The notes below the pieces were generated by a model that saw only the letters and a program-made list of their open reading frames with translations, made no database searches and was not told the DNA's origin. 53,016 bases of DNA. Source: an uncultured SAR86 cluster bacterium. Its GTDB lineage: Bacteria; Pseudomonadota; Gammaproteobacteria; Magnimaribacterales; D2472. The position numbers and the translations under genes are program-made. The stretch is from contig CABXTT010000005.1 of NCBI GenBank assembly GCA_902515155.1, positions 1 to 53,016 of the forward strand, in the 5' to 3' direction. Below, in pieces: positions 21,213 to 31,870 of this stretch. Every line of letters begins with the position of its first letter. Position 1 is the stretch's first letter.

Positions 21213-21223
21213 TTACAGATAAT

Positions 21224-22528
21224 ATGAATAAGATTTCAAAGCTAAATTTACTTTTAGAGTCTGAAGAAATAAAAATATGTATTATAGGACTTGGTTATGT
21301 TGGTCTTCCTCTAGCAGTAGAATTTGGTAAAAAATATGAAACGATTGGTTTTGATATCAATATATCCAGACTTAATGATTTGAAAAAAGGTATAGACTCT
21401 ACTTTAGAGTTGAATACTGATCAGATATTGAGTTCTAGCAAACTTTCATTTACAAATAATAAGGAAGAAATTATTTCTTCTGATATTTATATTGTTACAG
21501 TTCCAACTCCTATCAATAAAGATAAAAAACCTAATTTAACCCCTTTAATAATGGCAAGTGAAGTGATTGGTAGTGTTATTGAAGAAGGAAATATAGTTAT
21601 TTACGAGTCAACAGTTTACCCAGGAGCAACCGAAGAGGACTGCATTCCCATAATTGAAAAGTTTTCAAATCTATCTTTTAACAAAGATTTTTTTGCAGGA
21701 TATAGTCCAGAAAGAATTAATCCTGGTGATAAGGAGCATACACTTACCAATATACTGAAAGTTACATCTGGTTCTACAAAAGAAGTTGCTCATTTAGTTG
21801 ATAAGCTATACAAATCAATTATTACTGCTGGAACTTTCATGGCTTCTTCTATTAAAGTAGCTGAGGCTGCAAAGGTTATAGAAAATACCCAAAGAGATGT
21901 AAATATAGGATTAATCAACGAACTCTCGCGCATTTTTAATATTTTAGAAATTGATACCGAAGAGGTGCTGAAAGCAGCAGGAACAAAATGGAATTTTCTA
22001 AATTTTAGACCAGGCCTGGTTGGAGGACATTGCATAGGAGTAGATCCATACTACCTTACTCATAAATCTGAATCTTTAGGATTCAATCCAGAAATGATTC
22101 TTGCAGGAAGAAGAATTAATGATTCAATGGGCCATAATGTTGCTAACCATCTTATAAAAAAAATGCTCTCCAGAGAAATAAAAATAAAATATTCAAAAGT
22201 TTTAGTTATGGGCTTTGCTTTCAAAGAAAATTGTCCAGATGTTAGAAATACAAAAGTAATTGATGTTATTAACGAACTTAATTCACACGATGTAGATGTT
22301 GACTGTTTTGATCCATGGGTCGATTATGAAGAGGCATTAAATGAATACAATATAAATCTTATAAGTAATATTAAAGAGGCATCATATGATGCAATTATTA
22401 TTGCTGTAGCACATGACCAATTTAAAGATTTAGGATCTAAAGTTATTAGATCCTATACTAGAAAAAAAGGAATTATATTTGATTTGAAATACATTTTTCC
22501 TGCCTCCGACACAGATCTTCGTATTTAA
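21224..22528 (+). CDS. tviB: Nucleotide sugar dehydrogenase, TviB/WbpO-like UDP-HexNAc 6-dehydrogenase (start ATG 21224; track start is upstream)
   Basis: [75 protein letters not shown]. Confidence 0.88.
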   Translation: MNKISKLNLLLESEEIKICIIGLGYVGLPLAVEFGKKYETIGFDINISRLNDLKKGIDSTLELNTDQILSSSKLSFTNNKEEIISSDIYIVTVPTPINKDKKPNLTPLIMASEVIGSVIEEGNIVIYESTVYPGATEEDCIPIIEKFSNLSFNKDFFAGYSPERINPGDKEHTLTNILKVTSGSTKEVAHLVDKLYKSIITAGTFMASSIKVAEAAKVIENTQRDVNIGLINELSRIFNILEIDTEEVLKAAGTKWNFLNFRPGLVGGHCIGVDPYYLTHKSESLGFNPEMILAGRRINDSMGHNVANHLIKKMLSREIKIKYSKVLVMGFAFKENCPDVRNTKVIDVINELNSHDVDVDCFDPWVDYEEALNEYNINLISNIKEASYDAIIIAVAHDQFKDLGSKVIRSYTRKKGIIFDLKYIFPASDTDLRI

Positions 22529-22544
22529 ATTATAATTTTAAGAT

Positions 22545-23567
22545 ATGCAATTCAACAAAATCAAGAAAGAATTAAAGTCATCTCAACATACGTGGTTAAT
22601 AACTGGAGTAGCTGGCTTCATCGGCTCAAATTTGCTAGAGGAATTACTTCAACTTGATCAGATCATAATTGGCGTAGATAATTTTTCAACTGGTCGTGAA
22701 GACAATTTAAAAGAAGTTGAGAGTATTGTATCTTCTGATCAGTGGAGGAATTTCAAATTTTATCAAGGAGACATTACAAACTTTAATGATTGTAATGAAG
22801 TATGCAAAAATGTAGATTATGTTCTTCATCAAGCAGCGCTTGGTTCTGTGCCGAGATCTATAAAAGATCCAATAGCCACAAATGCTTCTAATATTTCAGG
22901 TTTCCTTAATATACTTCAAGCTGCAAAAAATAATAATGTAAAAAGCTTTACATATGCTGCAAGCAGCTCTACTTATGGAGATCACATGGACCTACCTAAA
23001 ATTGAAGAAAATATAGGAAGACCATTATCACCCTATGCATTAACGAAATATGTTAACGAGTTGTATTCAGAGGTTTTTGCTAGAGCATATGGCTTTAAGT
23101 CTATTGGGTTAAGGTATTTCAACGTTTATGGGAAACGACAAGATCCTAATGGTGCATATGCTGCAGTGATTCCTAAATGGACAACTTCTATGATAAAAAA
23201 CAAAGATGTATATATAAATGGTGATGGGGAGACAAGTCGCGATTTTTGTTTTGTTGAAAACGCTGTTCAGGCTAACATACTTGCAGCTTTAGCTAAAGAA
23301 AGTGCTAAGAATAATGTATACAATATTGCTGTTGGTGATAGAACTTCATTAATAGAGCTATATAAGCTTATCAAAGAATCTTTATCCTTAAATAAAGTAG
23401 ATGTAAAAAATAAACCAATTTTCAGAGATTTTCGCGATGGAGATGTAAAGCACTCTCAAGCAAGTATTGAAAAGGCAAAAAACAATTTAGGATATGAACC
23501 TAAGTTTAATATTGCTGAAGGTATTGCTAAGGCTATGCCATGGTATATCAAAGCAAGTAAGCTATAA
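22545..23567 (+). CDS. tviC: UDP-GlcNAc/GlcNAcA C4-epimerase, TviC/WbpP-like
   Basis: [67 protein letters not shown]; adjacent to tviB-like gene. Confidence 0.85.
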   Translation: MQFNKIKKELKSSQHTWLITGVAGFIGSNLLEELLQLDQIIIGVDNFSTGREDNLKEVESIVSSDQWRNFKFYQGDITNFNDCNEVCKNVDYVLHQAALGSVPRSIKDPIATNASNISGFLNILQAAKNNNVKSFTYAASSSTYGDHMDLPKIEENIGRPLSPYALTKYVNELYSEVFARAYGFKSIGLRYFNVYGKRQDPNGAYAAVIPKWTTSMIKNKDVYINGDGETSRDFCFVENAVQANILAALAKESAKNNVYNIAVGDRTSLIELYKLIKESLSLNKVDVKNKPIFRDFRDGDVKHSQASIEKAKNNLGYEPKFNIAEGIAKAMPWYIKASKL

Positions 23568-23568
23568 A

Positions 23569-24639
23569 ATGGGTATGAAAATATTAGTAACAGGTGGAGC
23601 TGGTTTTATCGGATCAGCGCTGATTAGATATATTATCAAAAATACTGAAGATAGCGTTATTAATGTTGACAAACTCACTTATGCAGGAAATCTCAAAAAT
23701 CTAGAATCAATTTCTTCATCAAAAAGATATAATTTTGAAAAGATTGATATTTGTAATCAAAAAATGCTTGCGGAAGCCTTTTTTAAATTTAAACCTGATG
23801 CAGTCATGCACCTTGCAGCAGAAAGTCACGTAGATAGATCTATTACTGGACCAGATAATTTTATATCAACAAACATTGTTGGAACATATAATCTCTTGGA
23901 AGTGTCGAGAATGTATTATAAAGATATCAAAAATTTAGCAAAAAAAAATCAATTTAAATTTCATCACATAAGTACTGACGAGGTTTACGGTGATCTTTCA
24001 ATATCAGACCCGCCTTTTGATGAGAATAGTCCATATAAGCCTAGCTCACCATATTCAGCATCAAAAGCAAGCTCTGATCATCTTGTAAGATCCTGGTATA
24101 GAACTTTTGGATTGCCAATAATAGTATCAAACTGTAGTAATAATTATGGACCATTTCATTATCCTGAAAAATTAATTCCTCAAACAATTCTTAACGCAGT
24201 TATGGGTAAAGATATTCCGATTTATGGAGATGGTTCTCAAATAAGAGATTGGTTATTTGTTGATGATCATGCTGAGGCTTTATTTATTCTTGTTAAAAAA
24301 GGTGTTGTAGGTGATACCTACAACATAGGTGCTAACAATGAAATAAAAAATATTGATGTTGTAAAAACTATTTGTAAAAAATTAGATAACATTTATCCAA
24401 TTAGCATTAATCCTAATCTTAAAAATAAAAAATTAAAGATTAATTCATATGAAAAATTGATAAAATTTGTAAAGGATAGGCCTGGTCATGATCTAAGATA
24501 TGCACTTGATTCCTCCAAGCTAAAAAAAGAATTTCACTGGAAGCCCAAAAGAAGCTTTGATGAGCAAATTGATAAGACTATAAAATGGTATTTAGATAAT
24601 TTGGAATGGGCTGCCAGTAACAGCGATAACCATTTATGA
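23569..24639 (+). CDS. rfbB: dTDP-glucose 4,6-dehydratase (start ATG 23569 or 23575)
   Basis: [81 protein letters not shown]-like motif; [17 protein letters not shown]. Confidence 0.93.
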   Translation: MGMKILVTGGAGFIGSALIRYIIKNTEDSVINVDKLTYAGNLKNLESISSSKRYNFEKIDICNQKMLAEAFFKFKPDAVMHLAAESHVDRSITGPDNFISTNIVGTYNLLEVSRMYYKDIKNLAKKNQFKFHHISTDEVYGDLSISDPPFDENSPYKPSSPYSASKASSDHLVRSWYRTFGLPIIVSNCSNNYGPFHYPEKLIPQTILNAVMGKDIPIYGDGSQIRDWLFVDDHAEALFILVKKGVVGDTYNIGANNEIKNIDVVKTICKKLDNIYPISINPNLKNKKLKINSYEKLIKFVKDRPGHDLRYALDSSKLKKEFHWKPKRSFDEQIDKTIKWYLDNLEWAASNSDNHL

Positions 24640-26423
24640 AATCACAACTAACTTTAATCATAAAGGTCATATTGCACCTTTCAAAAAAACTAAAAATTCA
24701 ATACTCTTTGCTAGTTTTTTTTATGATTTTAAGTTCAATTGCAGATGTAATTAGTATCGGTGCAGTATTACCATTTTTAGCTGCAATAACTTCACCTGAT
24801 ATTATCTTTGACAATGATTTTGCTAAAGAATTTTTTCAATATTTTGGTTATACAAAAGCTGATGAGCTTATTGCTCCATTAACAATATTTTTTATTTTTG
24901 CTGTTGCTCTTTCTGGTTTATTTAGAGTCCTTCAATTCGTTCTTAATGCAAGAATTTCTCATATCTCAGGTGCATATATTGGTGTGAAAGTATTTAAAAA
25001 AGCTCTTGCACAAGATTATATAGATCATAAGTTAGGAAGAAGTAATGAAATAAAAACTATTATTGCCACAAAAATTGAAGAATTAATTATCAGAACTTTA
25101 CAACCCTTACTTCAAATAACCACCTCAATAATGTTGGTAATATTTATTATATCTTTTCTTATGGTGCTGAATCCTAAACTAATCACAATTACCTCAATCT
25201 CTTTGGTTTCAGTATATTTAATAATTTCGGGTATTTGTTACAAGCTACTTGAAAGAGATAGTAATAATATTGCTTCTAAAAGAATTTCTATTTTAAAAAT
25301 TGCAAGCGAAGGCTTTTCAAATATAAAAAATGTCATCATAGATAAGCTATATAAGAAATATGAAGATGAATATGAGAAAGCTGAATATAGTCTAAGAGAA
25401 TCACAAATAAGCATTCTAGTTCTTGCAAATATTCCAAGATATTTTATTGAGGCATTTAGTATCATAGCTATCGCAGCAATCGCATTTTTTTATAGTTCAA
25501 ATAGCTCATCTTTTATAGTGATTGCTACACTGGGGACTCTTGCCATGGCTGGCCAAAGGTTATTGCCTGCATTTCAACAAATATATGGAAGTTGGGCAAC
25601 CATAGTTGGGAATTCAGCTGCAGTTAATGATATTTTGAAGTTATTAGAGCTCAAGGATAAAAAAGTTTTTGAAAAAAAAGATTTTATTTTTGAAAGTGAG
25701 ATAATACTCAACGATATTACTTTTAATTATCCCGGATCTGAGATTGATACATTAAGTAACATTGAAATTAAAATTCCAAAAAATTCTTTTATAGGTATTG
25801 TTGGAACAACTGGTAGCGGAAAAACTACACTTCTAGATTTAATTTTAGGTTTATTAGTTTCAAATAAAGGAAAATTATCTTTTGATGGACTAAATATTGA
25901 TGAAGAAGAAAAATTACAAGCATATCAATCAATTATCTCACATGTACCTCAAGAGGTTTTTTTACAAGATTGCTCAATTCAAGAGAACATCACCCAAAAC
26001 TCTAACATGGAGGCTTTCGATGAAGAATTATTAATTAATGCTGCTAAGGATGCGTTAATTTTTGATTATATCCAAGAACAACCAGAAAAATTTATGGCTT
26101 TTGTTGGAGAAAATGGCTCAAATCTTTCTGGTGGACAAAAACAAAGAATAGGAATTGCTAGAGCGCTCTATAAAAAAGCAAATATTATTGTTCTCGATGA
26201 GGCCACTAGCGCACTCGATAATTTTACTGAAAGGAAAATAATTAATAATATCCTCCAAGATCCAAGTAGAACTGTAATAATGGTTTCGCATAGCACTGAA
26301 TCAATAAAGGAATGCGACACAATTTATGAAATTGAAAATGGAAAGATAAAAAACTTTGGAAGCTTTAAAGACCTGCTAGAAACAAGTAAATCTTTTAGAG
26401 AGCTTGCAGCCTCAGATAATTAA
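24636..26423 (+). CDS. ABC transporter, fused permease/ATPase, PglK/MsbA-like lipid-linked glycan flippase
   Basis: N-terminal multi-TM; Walker [20 protein letters not shown]; signature [16 protein letters not shown]; Walker [13 protein letters not shown]. Confidence 0.88.
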   Translation: MKSQLTLIIKVILHLSKKLKIQYSLLVFFMILSSIADVISIGAVLPFLAAITSPDIIFDNDFAKEFFQYFGYTKADELIAPLTIFFIFAVALSGLFRVLQFVLNARISHISGAYIGVKVFKKALAQDYIDHKLGRSNEIKTIIATKIEELIIRTLQPLLQITTSIMLVIFIISFLMVLNPKLITITSISLVSVYLIISGICYKLLERDSNNIASKRISILKIASEGFSNIKNVIIDKLYKKYEDEYEKAEYSLRESQISILVLANIPRYFIEAFSIIAIAAIAFFYSSNSSSFIVIATLGTLAMAGQRLLPAFQQIYGSWATIVGNSAAVNDILKLLELKDKKVFEKKDFIFESEIILNDITFNYPGSEIDTLSNIEIKIPKNSFIGIVGTTGSGKTTLLDLILGLLVSNKGKLSFDGLNIDEEEKLQAYQSIISHVPQEVFLQDCSIQENITQNSNMEAFDEELLINAAKDALIFDYIQEQPEKFMAFVGENGSNLSGGQKQRIGIARALYKKANIIVLDEATSALDNFTERKIINNILQDPSRTVIMVSHSTESIKECDTIYEIENGKIKNFGSFKDLLETSKSFRELAASDN

Positions 26424-26424
26424 C

Positions 26425-27642
26425 ATGAGCAATAAAATGCATACTGATATTTGTATAATAGGAGCTGGTATGGTTGGTCTATCTCTGGCCAATCAAATTA
26501 CTGAAAGATTTCCAAATTTGTCTATAACGATCGTTGAAAAAGAAAATAAAATTGGAAAACATACATCAGGAAGAAATAGCGGAGTTCTTCATGCAGGTAT
26601 TTATTATGAACCAGGAAGTATCAAAGCAAAAGTTTGTGTTGAAGGAGCTCAGCGATTAAAAAACTGGTGTAAAGAAAATAACATTTCAATTTTAGACTGC
26701 GGAAAAGTAATAACGCCTCAAAAGGTTGAATTAGATAATCAAATTGACGAACTTTATAAAAGAGGAATTTCAAATGGCGCTAAAGTAGAAATAATAGATG
26801 AAAATCAATTTAATTCTATAGTGCCTGATGGCTTTACAAGCACTGGAAGAGCGCTATGGAGTCCCTCAACCTCTGTTGTAAATCCAAAAGAAGTAATAAA
26901 TAGACTTAAAGATATTTTGAGCAAAAAAGGTGTCAAGTTTATTTTCTTTGAGAATGACTGGGCTAAAAGTACAAACAATAAACAAATTAATTTATCTAAT
27001 AAAGCTCAACTTAATTATGATTTTTTATTCAATTGTGCAGGACTTCAATCAGATATAGTTGCAAAAAGATTTGGAGTTGGAAAAGACTTTACTATGCTCC
27101 CATTTAAAGGAAGCTATTGGGAATTAAAAGAAAATTCACCCCTAAATGTTTCTACAAACCTTTATCCTGTTCCTGATCTAGAATTTCCTTTTCTAGGTGT
27201 TCATGCTACACCAGGTTTTGGCGGAAAGATTTATTTAGGACCAACAGCAACTCCAGCTTTTGGAAGAGAAAATTATGATGGATTAAAGAATCTTGATATA
27301 AATACATCATTATCGTTTGCAATTCATATGACTAATCAGTTTTTTATTAGTAAAACAATGAGAAACTATATATTAAATCAGGCTTTTGAATGGTTGCCTC
27401 ATAAGTTTATTGATGCTGCTAGATTAATTTTACCTAAGATTAAACTCGAGCATATTAAAAAAAGTCCTAAAGTTGGCATAAGACCTCAATTGTATGACCT
27501 TAGAAATAAAACTCTAGTCCAAGATTTTTTAATTATTGAAACAGAAGGCTCATCTCATATCATAAATGCTATTTCCCCAGCATTCACAGCAAGTTTTGCC
27601 TTTGCCGATAGAATAATAGATAATTGCACCTACTTTAAATAA
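26425..27642 (+). CDS. lhgO: L-2-hydroxyglutarate oxidase family FAD enzyme
   Basis: ICIIGAGMVGLSLANQI; HTSGRNSGVLHAGIYYEPGSIKAKVCVEGAQRLKNWC; LYPVPDLEFPFLGVHATPGFGGKIYLGPTATPAF; GIRPQLYD...LVQDFLIIETEGSSHIINAISPAFTASFA. Confidence 0.85.
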   Translation: MSNKMHTDICIIGAGMVGLSLANQITERFPNLSITIVEKENKIGKHTSGRNSGVLHAGIYYEPGSIKAKVCVEGAQRLKNWCKENNISILDCGKVITPQKVELDNQIDELYKRGISNGAKVEIIDENQFNSIVPDGFTSTGRALWSPSTSVVNPKEVINRLKDILSKKGVKFIFFENDWAKSTNNKQINLSNKAQLNYDFLFNCAGLQSDIVAKRFGVGKDFTMLPFKGSYWELKENSPLNVSTNLYPVPDLEFPFLGVHATPGFGGKIYLGPTATPAFGRENYDGLKNLDINTSLSFAIHMTNQFFISKTMRNYILNQAFEWLPHKFIDAARLILPKIKLEHIKKSPKVGIRPQLYDLRNKTLVQDFLIIETEGSSHIINAISPAFTASFAFADRIIDNCTYFK

Positions 27643-27671
27643 GCTTACTTTAAAAACATACAGGTTATCAA

Positions 27672-28535
27672 ATGAAAGGGATTGTTGTCGCAGGCGGGCT
27701 CGGAAGTAGACTTTATCCAGTAACCGCCGTATTCTCAAAACATCTTCTACCTATTTATGATAAACCTATGATTTATTATCCATTGTCAGTTTTGATGCTG
27801 GCTAATATAAGAGAAATCCTTATCATTTGTACTCAAAATGATTTACCGCTTTATAAAAACCTACTAGGTGATGGTTCTAGATTTGGAATATCTTTAACTT
27901 ATATGGTTCAAGAAAAACCAGCTGGAATTCCACAAGCACTTATTATTGGTGAAAAATTTATTGGAAAAGATACAGTTTGTATGATTCTTGGCGATAATAT
28001 TTTTTATGGACATGACTTTTCAACTTATTTACAAGATGCAAGTCAACTTAAAGATGGGGCGCTTACTTTTGGTTATCAGGTAAAGGACCCATCAAGATTT
28101 GGAGTAATAAATTTTGATAATCAAGGTAATGTAATTGAAATTGAAGAAAAACCATCAAAACCAAAGTCTAATATTGCAGTAACTGGACTTTATTTTTATG
28201 ACAATGATTGCGTTAATATCTCTAAAACACTTAAGCCATCAAAGAGAGGCGAGCTCGAGATTACAGATCTAAATAAAACTTATTTGAGGGAGAATAAATT
28301 AGATTGCAAAATTTTAGGTAGAGGATTTTCATGGTTAGATACAGGAACTCATGAATCTCTCTTACTGGCAAGTCAATTTGTTCAAATAATTGAGGAAAGG
28401 ACTGGTACAAAGATAGCATGTCTTGAAGAGATAGCGCTCAACAATAAATGGATATCAATGAGTGAAATTAGAAGAAATAATAAAGATTTTGTAAGTGGAA
28501 ATTATTATAATTATCTTAAGGAGCTTACCAAATGA
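27672..28535 (+). CDS. rfbA: Glucose-1-phosphate thymidylyltransferase
   Basis: MKGIVVAGGLGSRLYPVTAVFSKHLLPIYDKPMIYYPLSVLMLA; ILGDNIFYGHDF; SWLDTGTHESLLLASQFV. Confidence 0.95.
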   Translation: MKGIVVAGGLGSRLYPVTAVFSKHLLPIYDKPMIYYPLSVLMLANIREILIICTQNDLPLYKNLLGDGSRFGISLTYMVQEKPAGIPQALIIGEKFIGKDTVCMILGDNIFYGHDFSTYLQDASQLKDGALTFGYQVKDPSRFGVINFDNQGNVIEIEEKPSKPKSNIAVTGLYFYDNDCVNISKTLKPSKRGELEITDLNKTYLRENKLDCKILGRGFSWLDTGTHESLLLASQFVQIIEERTGTKIACLEEIALNNKWISMSEIRRNNKDFVSGNYYNYLKELTK

Positions 28536-29770
28536 AAATAGATCAAATGAAAATAAAAGAGTGTCGAGCATGTAATAATCCAATTGAAGAGTTTATGACT
28601 TTTGGTCAAATGCCCATTGCTAATGATTTCATGAAAGAAAAAAAAGACAATGAATATTTCTTTGAAATGGCGCCAGCCTTTTGTAATAAATGTTTTACCT
28701 TTCAATTAGTAGAACAACCTGAGGCAGATATGATGTTTCATGAAGATTATGCATTTTTCTCACGACAGTCTAAATTTATGCAGATTCATTTTAAAGAATA
28801 TGCTAACTGGGTTTTGAGTAATTACTCTCAGGGAGATAATGATTTTATTGTTGAGCTTGGAAGTAATGATGGAATTATGCTTGAAAACTTTGCAAATAAA
28901 GGAATAAAACACTTGGGTGTTGAACCATCACAAAATGTTGCCATGGTTGCACAAGAGCATGGTGTAAATACTGAAGTTAGCTTTTTCGGGTACCAAACTT
29001 CCAAGCAAATAATTGAAAATTATGGAAATGCTAGCGCAATCCTAGCAGCTAATGTAATGTGCCATATACCTGATTTAAATGATATCGCTAAAGGTGCTTA
29101 TAATTTGTTAAATGAAAAAGGTGTTCTAATTTTTGAGGATCCATATCTTGGTGACATGCTTGAAAAAGTTTCTTATGATCAAATTTATGACGAGCATGTA
29201 TATATATTCTCTGCAATATCTGTACAAAATATTTTTGGTAGCCATGGATTTGAACTAATAAACTTGATGCCACAAACAACTCATGGAGGATCTATGAGGT
29301 ATGTCTTTGCAAAAAAAGGACAAAGAGATATTCAGCCAATCGTTAATGAAATTATTGAAAATGAAATTTCAAATGGTTTTGATAAAGAGTCTACATATAT
29401 AAAATTCAAAGAAAATTGCGAGCTTTCTAAAAAAAGATTCAGAGATATATTAATCAAGGCCAAAGATAGCAATAAAACTGTTGCTGGATATGGAGCTACA
29501 TCGAAAAGTACAACAATATTAAATTATTGCAATGTTGGGCCAGAATTAATTGATTTTATATCTGATACAACTCCAATAAAACAAAATACATTGACCCCAG
29601 GCAAACATATTCCAGTTTTATCATATGAATATTTTAAAGAGAATATACCTGATGTAATAATTTTATTTGCTTGGAATCACGCTAATGAAATTATTCAGAA
29701 AGAGAAAGATGAAATTGATAAAAATGTAGAATGGATAACACATCTTCCTTTTTTTGAGCTTAAATTGTGA
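28532..29770 (+). CDS. Zinc-binding SAM-dependent sugar C-methyltransferase (TylCIII/NovU-like)
   Basis: CRACNNPIEEFMTFGQMPIANDFM zinc-binding N-terminus; CNKC; VELGSNDGIMLENFANKGIKHLGVEPSQNVA; YDEHVYIFSAISVQNIFGSHGFEL; VAGYGATSKSTTILNYC. Confidence 0.88.
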   Translation: MKIDQMKIKECRACNNPIEEFMTFGQMPIANDFMKEKKDNEYFFEMAPAFCNKCFTFQLVEQPEADMMFHEDYAFFSRQSKFMQIHFKEYANWVLSNYSQGDNDFIVELGSNDGIMLENFANKGIKHLGVEPSQNVAMVAQEHGVNTEVSFFGYQTSKQIIENYGNASAILAANVMCHIPDLNDIAKGAYNLLNEKGVLIFEDPYLGDMLEKVSYDQIYDEHVYIFSAISVQNIFGSHGFELINLMPQTTHGGSMRYVFAKKGQRDIQPIVNEIIENEISNGFDKESTYIKFKENCELSKKRFRDILIKAKDSNKTVAGYGATSKSTTILNYCNVGPELIDFISDTTPIKQNTLTPGKHIPVLSYEYFKENIPDVIILFAWNHANEIIQKEKDEIDKNVEWITHLPFFELKL

Positions 29771-30858
29771 TAATTTGTGCTAATCCAAAAGCTCAATATC
29801 TCTCTTACAAAGAAGAGATAGATTCTTCCATAGACAAAGTTTTAAATGGCTCCCAATACATTCTTGGAGAAGAAGTTGAATTATTTGAAGAATCTTTTGC
29901 AAATTATATAGGTGTTAATTCGGCTATAGGTGTTGCAAACGGAACAGACGCTATTGAAATTTCTCTCAAAGCAATGGGTATTGGTAACGGTGATAAAGTG
30001 ATTTCAGTATCGCATTCTGCAGTTGCAACAATAGCAGGAATTGAATCAACTGGCGCATCTGCAATAGTTGTTGATTTGGAGCCTGATTTTTTTACTTTAG
30101 ATAATGAATTACTTGAATCAGCTTATACTAATGATGTTAAAGCTGTAGTGGCTGTTCATATATATGGTCAATCCTCAGATATTTATAAAATAAAAGAATT
30201 TTGCAAATCAAAAGGAATTTATCTTATTGAAGATGTTGCACAAGCTCATGGAGCTTTAAACAATAATAAAAGACTTGGAAGTATTGGTGACGTAGGAACC
30301 TTTAGCTGTTATCCAACTAAAAATCTTGGCGCAATTGGAGATGGTGGAATAATAACTACAGATGATGAAAATCTACATAAAAAAATGAAAATGCTTAGGG
30401 AGTATGGATGGACTGAGAGAGTAAGCCAAATCAAAGGAAGAAATTCAAGGCTTGATGAGCTTCAAGCTTCGATCTTAAATGTAAAATTAAGATATCTTGA
30501 TAGAGACAATCAAAAGAGAAAGAATATAGCTGATATATATGATCAACTAAGTTTTGACGATTTTATAACACCGGCTAAAAGATCTGACTGCGATCATGTT
30601 TATCATCTATATGTTTGCAAGACTTCTAAGAGAGATGAGCTTATGAATTATTTAAATGAAAGAGACATTTTTCCAGGTATACATTATCCAGTTCCTATTC
30701 ATCTTCAACCTGCTTATAAAGACAATATAGCTATAGGTTCTGATATGCATGTTACAGAATCAATAGCTAATAACATCATTTCATTGCCAATGTACCCTGA
30801 ACTATCACTTGATGATGCAGAAAAAGTTTACAATGCAATTAAAAATTTTTTTAAATAA
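29767..30858 (+). CDS. DegT/DnrJ/EryC1 family sugar aminotransferase (GTG start)
   Basis: IGVANGTDAIEISLKAMGIGNGDKVISVSHSAVATIAGI; IEDVAQAHGA; FSCYPTKNLGAIGDGGII; GRNSRLDELQASILNVKL. Confidence 0.93.
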   Translation: MIICANPKAQYLSYKEEIDSSIDKVLNGSQYILGEEVELFEESFANYIGVNSAIGVANGTDAIEISLKAMGIGNGDKVISVSHSAVATIAGIESTGASAIVVDLEPDFFTLDNELLESAYTNDVKAVVAVHIYGQSSDIYKIKEFCKSKGIYLIEDVAQAHGALNNNKRLGSIGDVGTFSCYPTKNLGAIGDGGIITTDDENLHKKMKMLREYGWTERVSQIKGRNSRLDELQASILNVKLRYLDRDNQKRKNIADIYDQLSFDDFITPAKRSDCDHVYHLYVCKTSKRDELMNYLNERDIFPGIHYPVPIHLQPAYKDNIAIGSDMHVTESIANNIISLPMYPELSLDDAEKVYNAIKNFFK

Positions 30859-30860
30859 TA

Positions 30861-31415
30861 ATGCAAGTCGTAGATAATTTTCTTGATAAAGTTTTTATCT
30901 ATAATCTCAAAAAATTTGAGGATGATAGAGGTTTTTTTATTGAAAAATATCATAAGCAAAGGTATTCAGAATTTGGTATAGATTCAACATTTGTTCAAGA
31001 CAGTCAATCAAGATCAATTAAAAATGTTTTAAGAGGGCTACATTTCACAATAAATAATCCACAGGCACAGATGATGACTGTTTCTAGGGGTAAAGTATTT
31101 GATGTAGTTGTAGATGTAAGACCTAAGTCTAAAACTTTCGGCAATTATAAAAGTTTCATTTTATCTGATGAAGGACCACAACAGATTTTTATGCCTCATG
31201 GTTTTGCGCATGGGTTTTGCGTTTTGTCAGAATATGCAGATTTGATTTATAAAGCTACAAAACTTTATGATCCTAATGATGAATTTGGTATTAAATGGAA
31301 TGATCCTGACATAAATATAAATTGGCCAATAGATAAACCAATTATATCTGACAGAGATTTAGAGCATCCCTCATTAGAGGAATATAAAATTTTTGCAGAG
31401 AAAAATGAAACTTAA
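30861..31415 (+). CDS. rfbC: dTDP-4-dehydrorhamnose 3,5-epimerase family protein
   Basis: DDRGFFIEKYHKQRYSEFGIDSTFVQDSQSRSIKNVLRGLHF; VFDVVVDVRPKSKTFG; FMPHGFAHGFCVLSE. Confidence 0.92.
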   Translation: MQVVDNFLDKVFIYNLKKFEDDRGFFIEKYHKQRYSEFGIDSTFVQDSQSRSIKNVLRGLHFTINNPQAQMMTVSRGKVFDVVVDVRPKSKTFGNYKSFILSDEGPQQIFMPHGFAHGFCVLSEYADLIYKATKLYDPNDEFGIKWNDPDININWPIDKPIISDRDLEHPSLEEYKIFAEKNET

Positions 31416-31809
31416 TTTTATAAATGACGTAATACATATCCCCTTACAAAGAATTACAGATGATAGGGGTTTAATGACAGTAGTCTCTAAAAAAGATGTG
31501 CCTATTAAAATCGTAAGAGTTTTTACCATTTCTGCTAAAAATGCTGAAAGAGGTTTTCATGCTCATAAAAAATGTAATCAATTTATAGTATGCGTTGAAG
31601 GTTCTTTAAAACTAATAGTAGATGACACTCATTCAAAAAAAGAAATTAAATTAGATACATCAAGTGATGGAGTTCTTATCCCAAACGGCATTTGGTCATA
31701 TCAAACTTATTTAAATTCACAAACTTTAATTAATGTTTATTGCGACAGAGCTTATGAAGAGGACGACTACATAAGAAATTATGATGACTACAAAAAATAT
31801 AGATTATGA
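31405..31809 (+). CDS. fdtA: FdtA/QdtA-like dTDP-4-keto sugar ketoisomerase (WxcM-like cupin)
   Basis: DDRGLMTVVSKKDVPIKIVRVFTISAKNAERGFHAHKKCNQFIVCVEGSLKLIVDD; IPNGIWSYQTYL; start ATG 31405 preferred. Confidence 0.85.
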   Translation: MKLNFINDVIHIPLQRITDDRGLMTVVSKKDVPIKIVRVFTISAKNAERGFHAHKKCNQFIVCVEGSLKLIVDDTHSKKEIKLDTSSDGVLIPNGIWSYQTYLNSQTLINVYCDRAYEEDDYIRNYDDYKKYRL

Positions 31810-31818
31810 GAAGTCTTT

Positions 31819-31846
31819 TTGATTGAGAATTATCTTGTTGTAAAAT
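31819..31846 (+). promoter_or_regulatory. Candidate internal promoter (TTGATT-N16-TAAAAT) upstream of epimerase gene
   Basis: 61-nt intergenic gap within otherwise tightly packed genes; hexamer match by eye. Confidence 0.3.
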
Positions 31847-31870
31847 AAACACCAAAATACATTTATACAT

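Noticed and set aside
21128-21223. Upstream extension of the nucleotide sugar dehydrogenase ORF
   Set aside because: Overlaps wzz and lacks homology-like sequence; ATG 21224 precedes the conserved Rossmann start.
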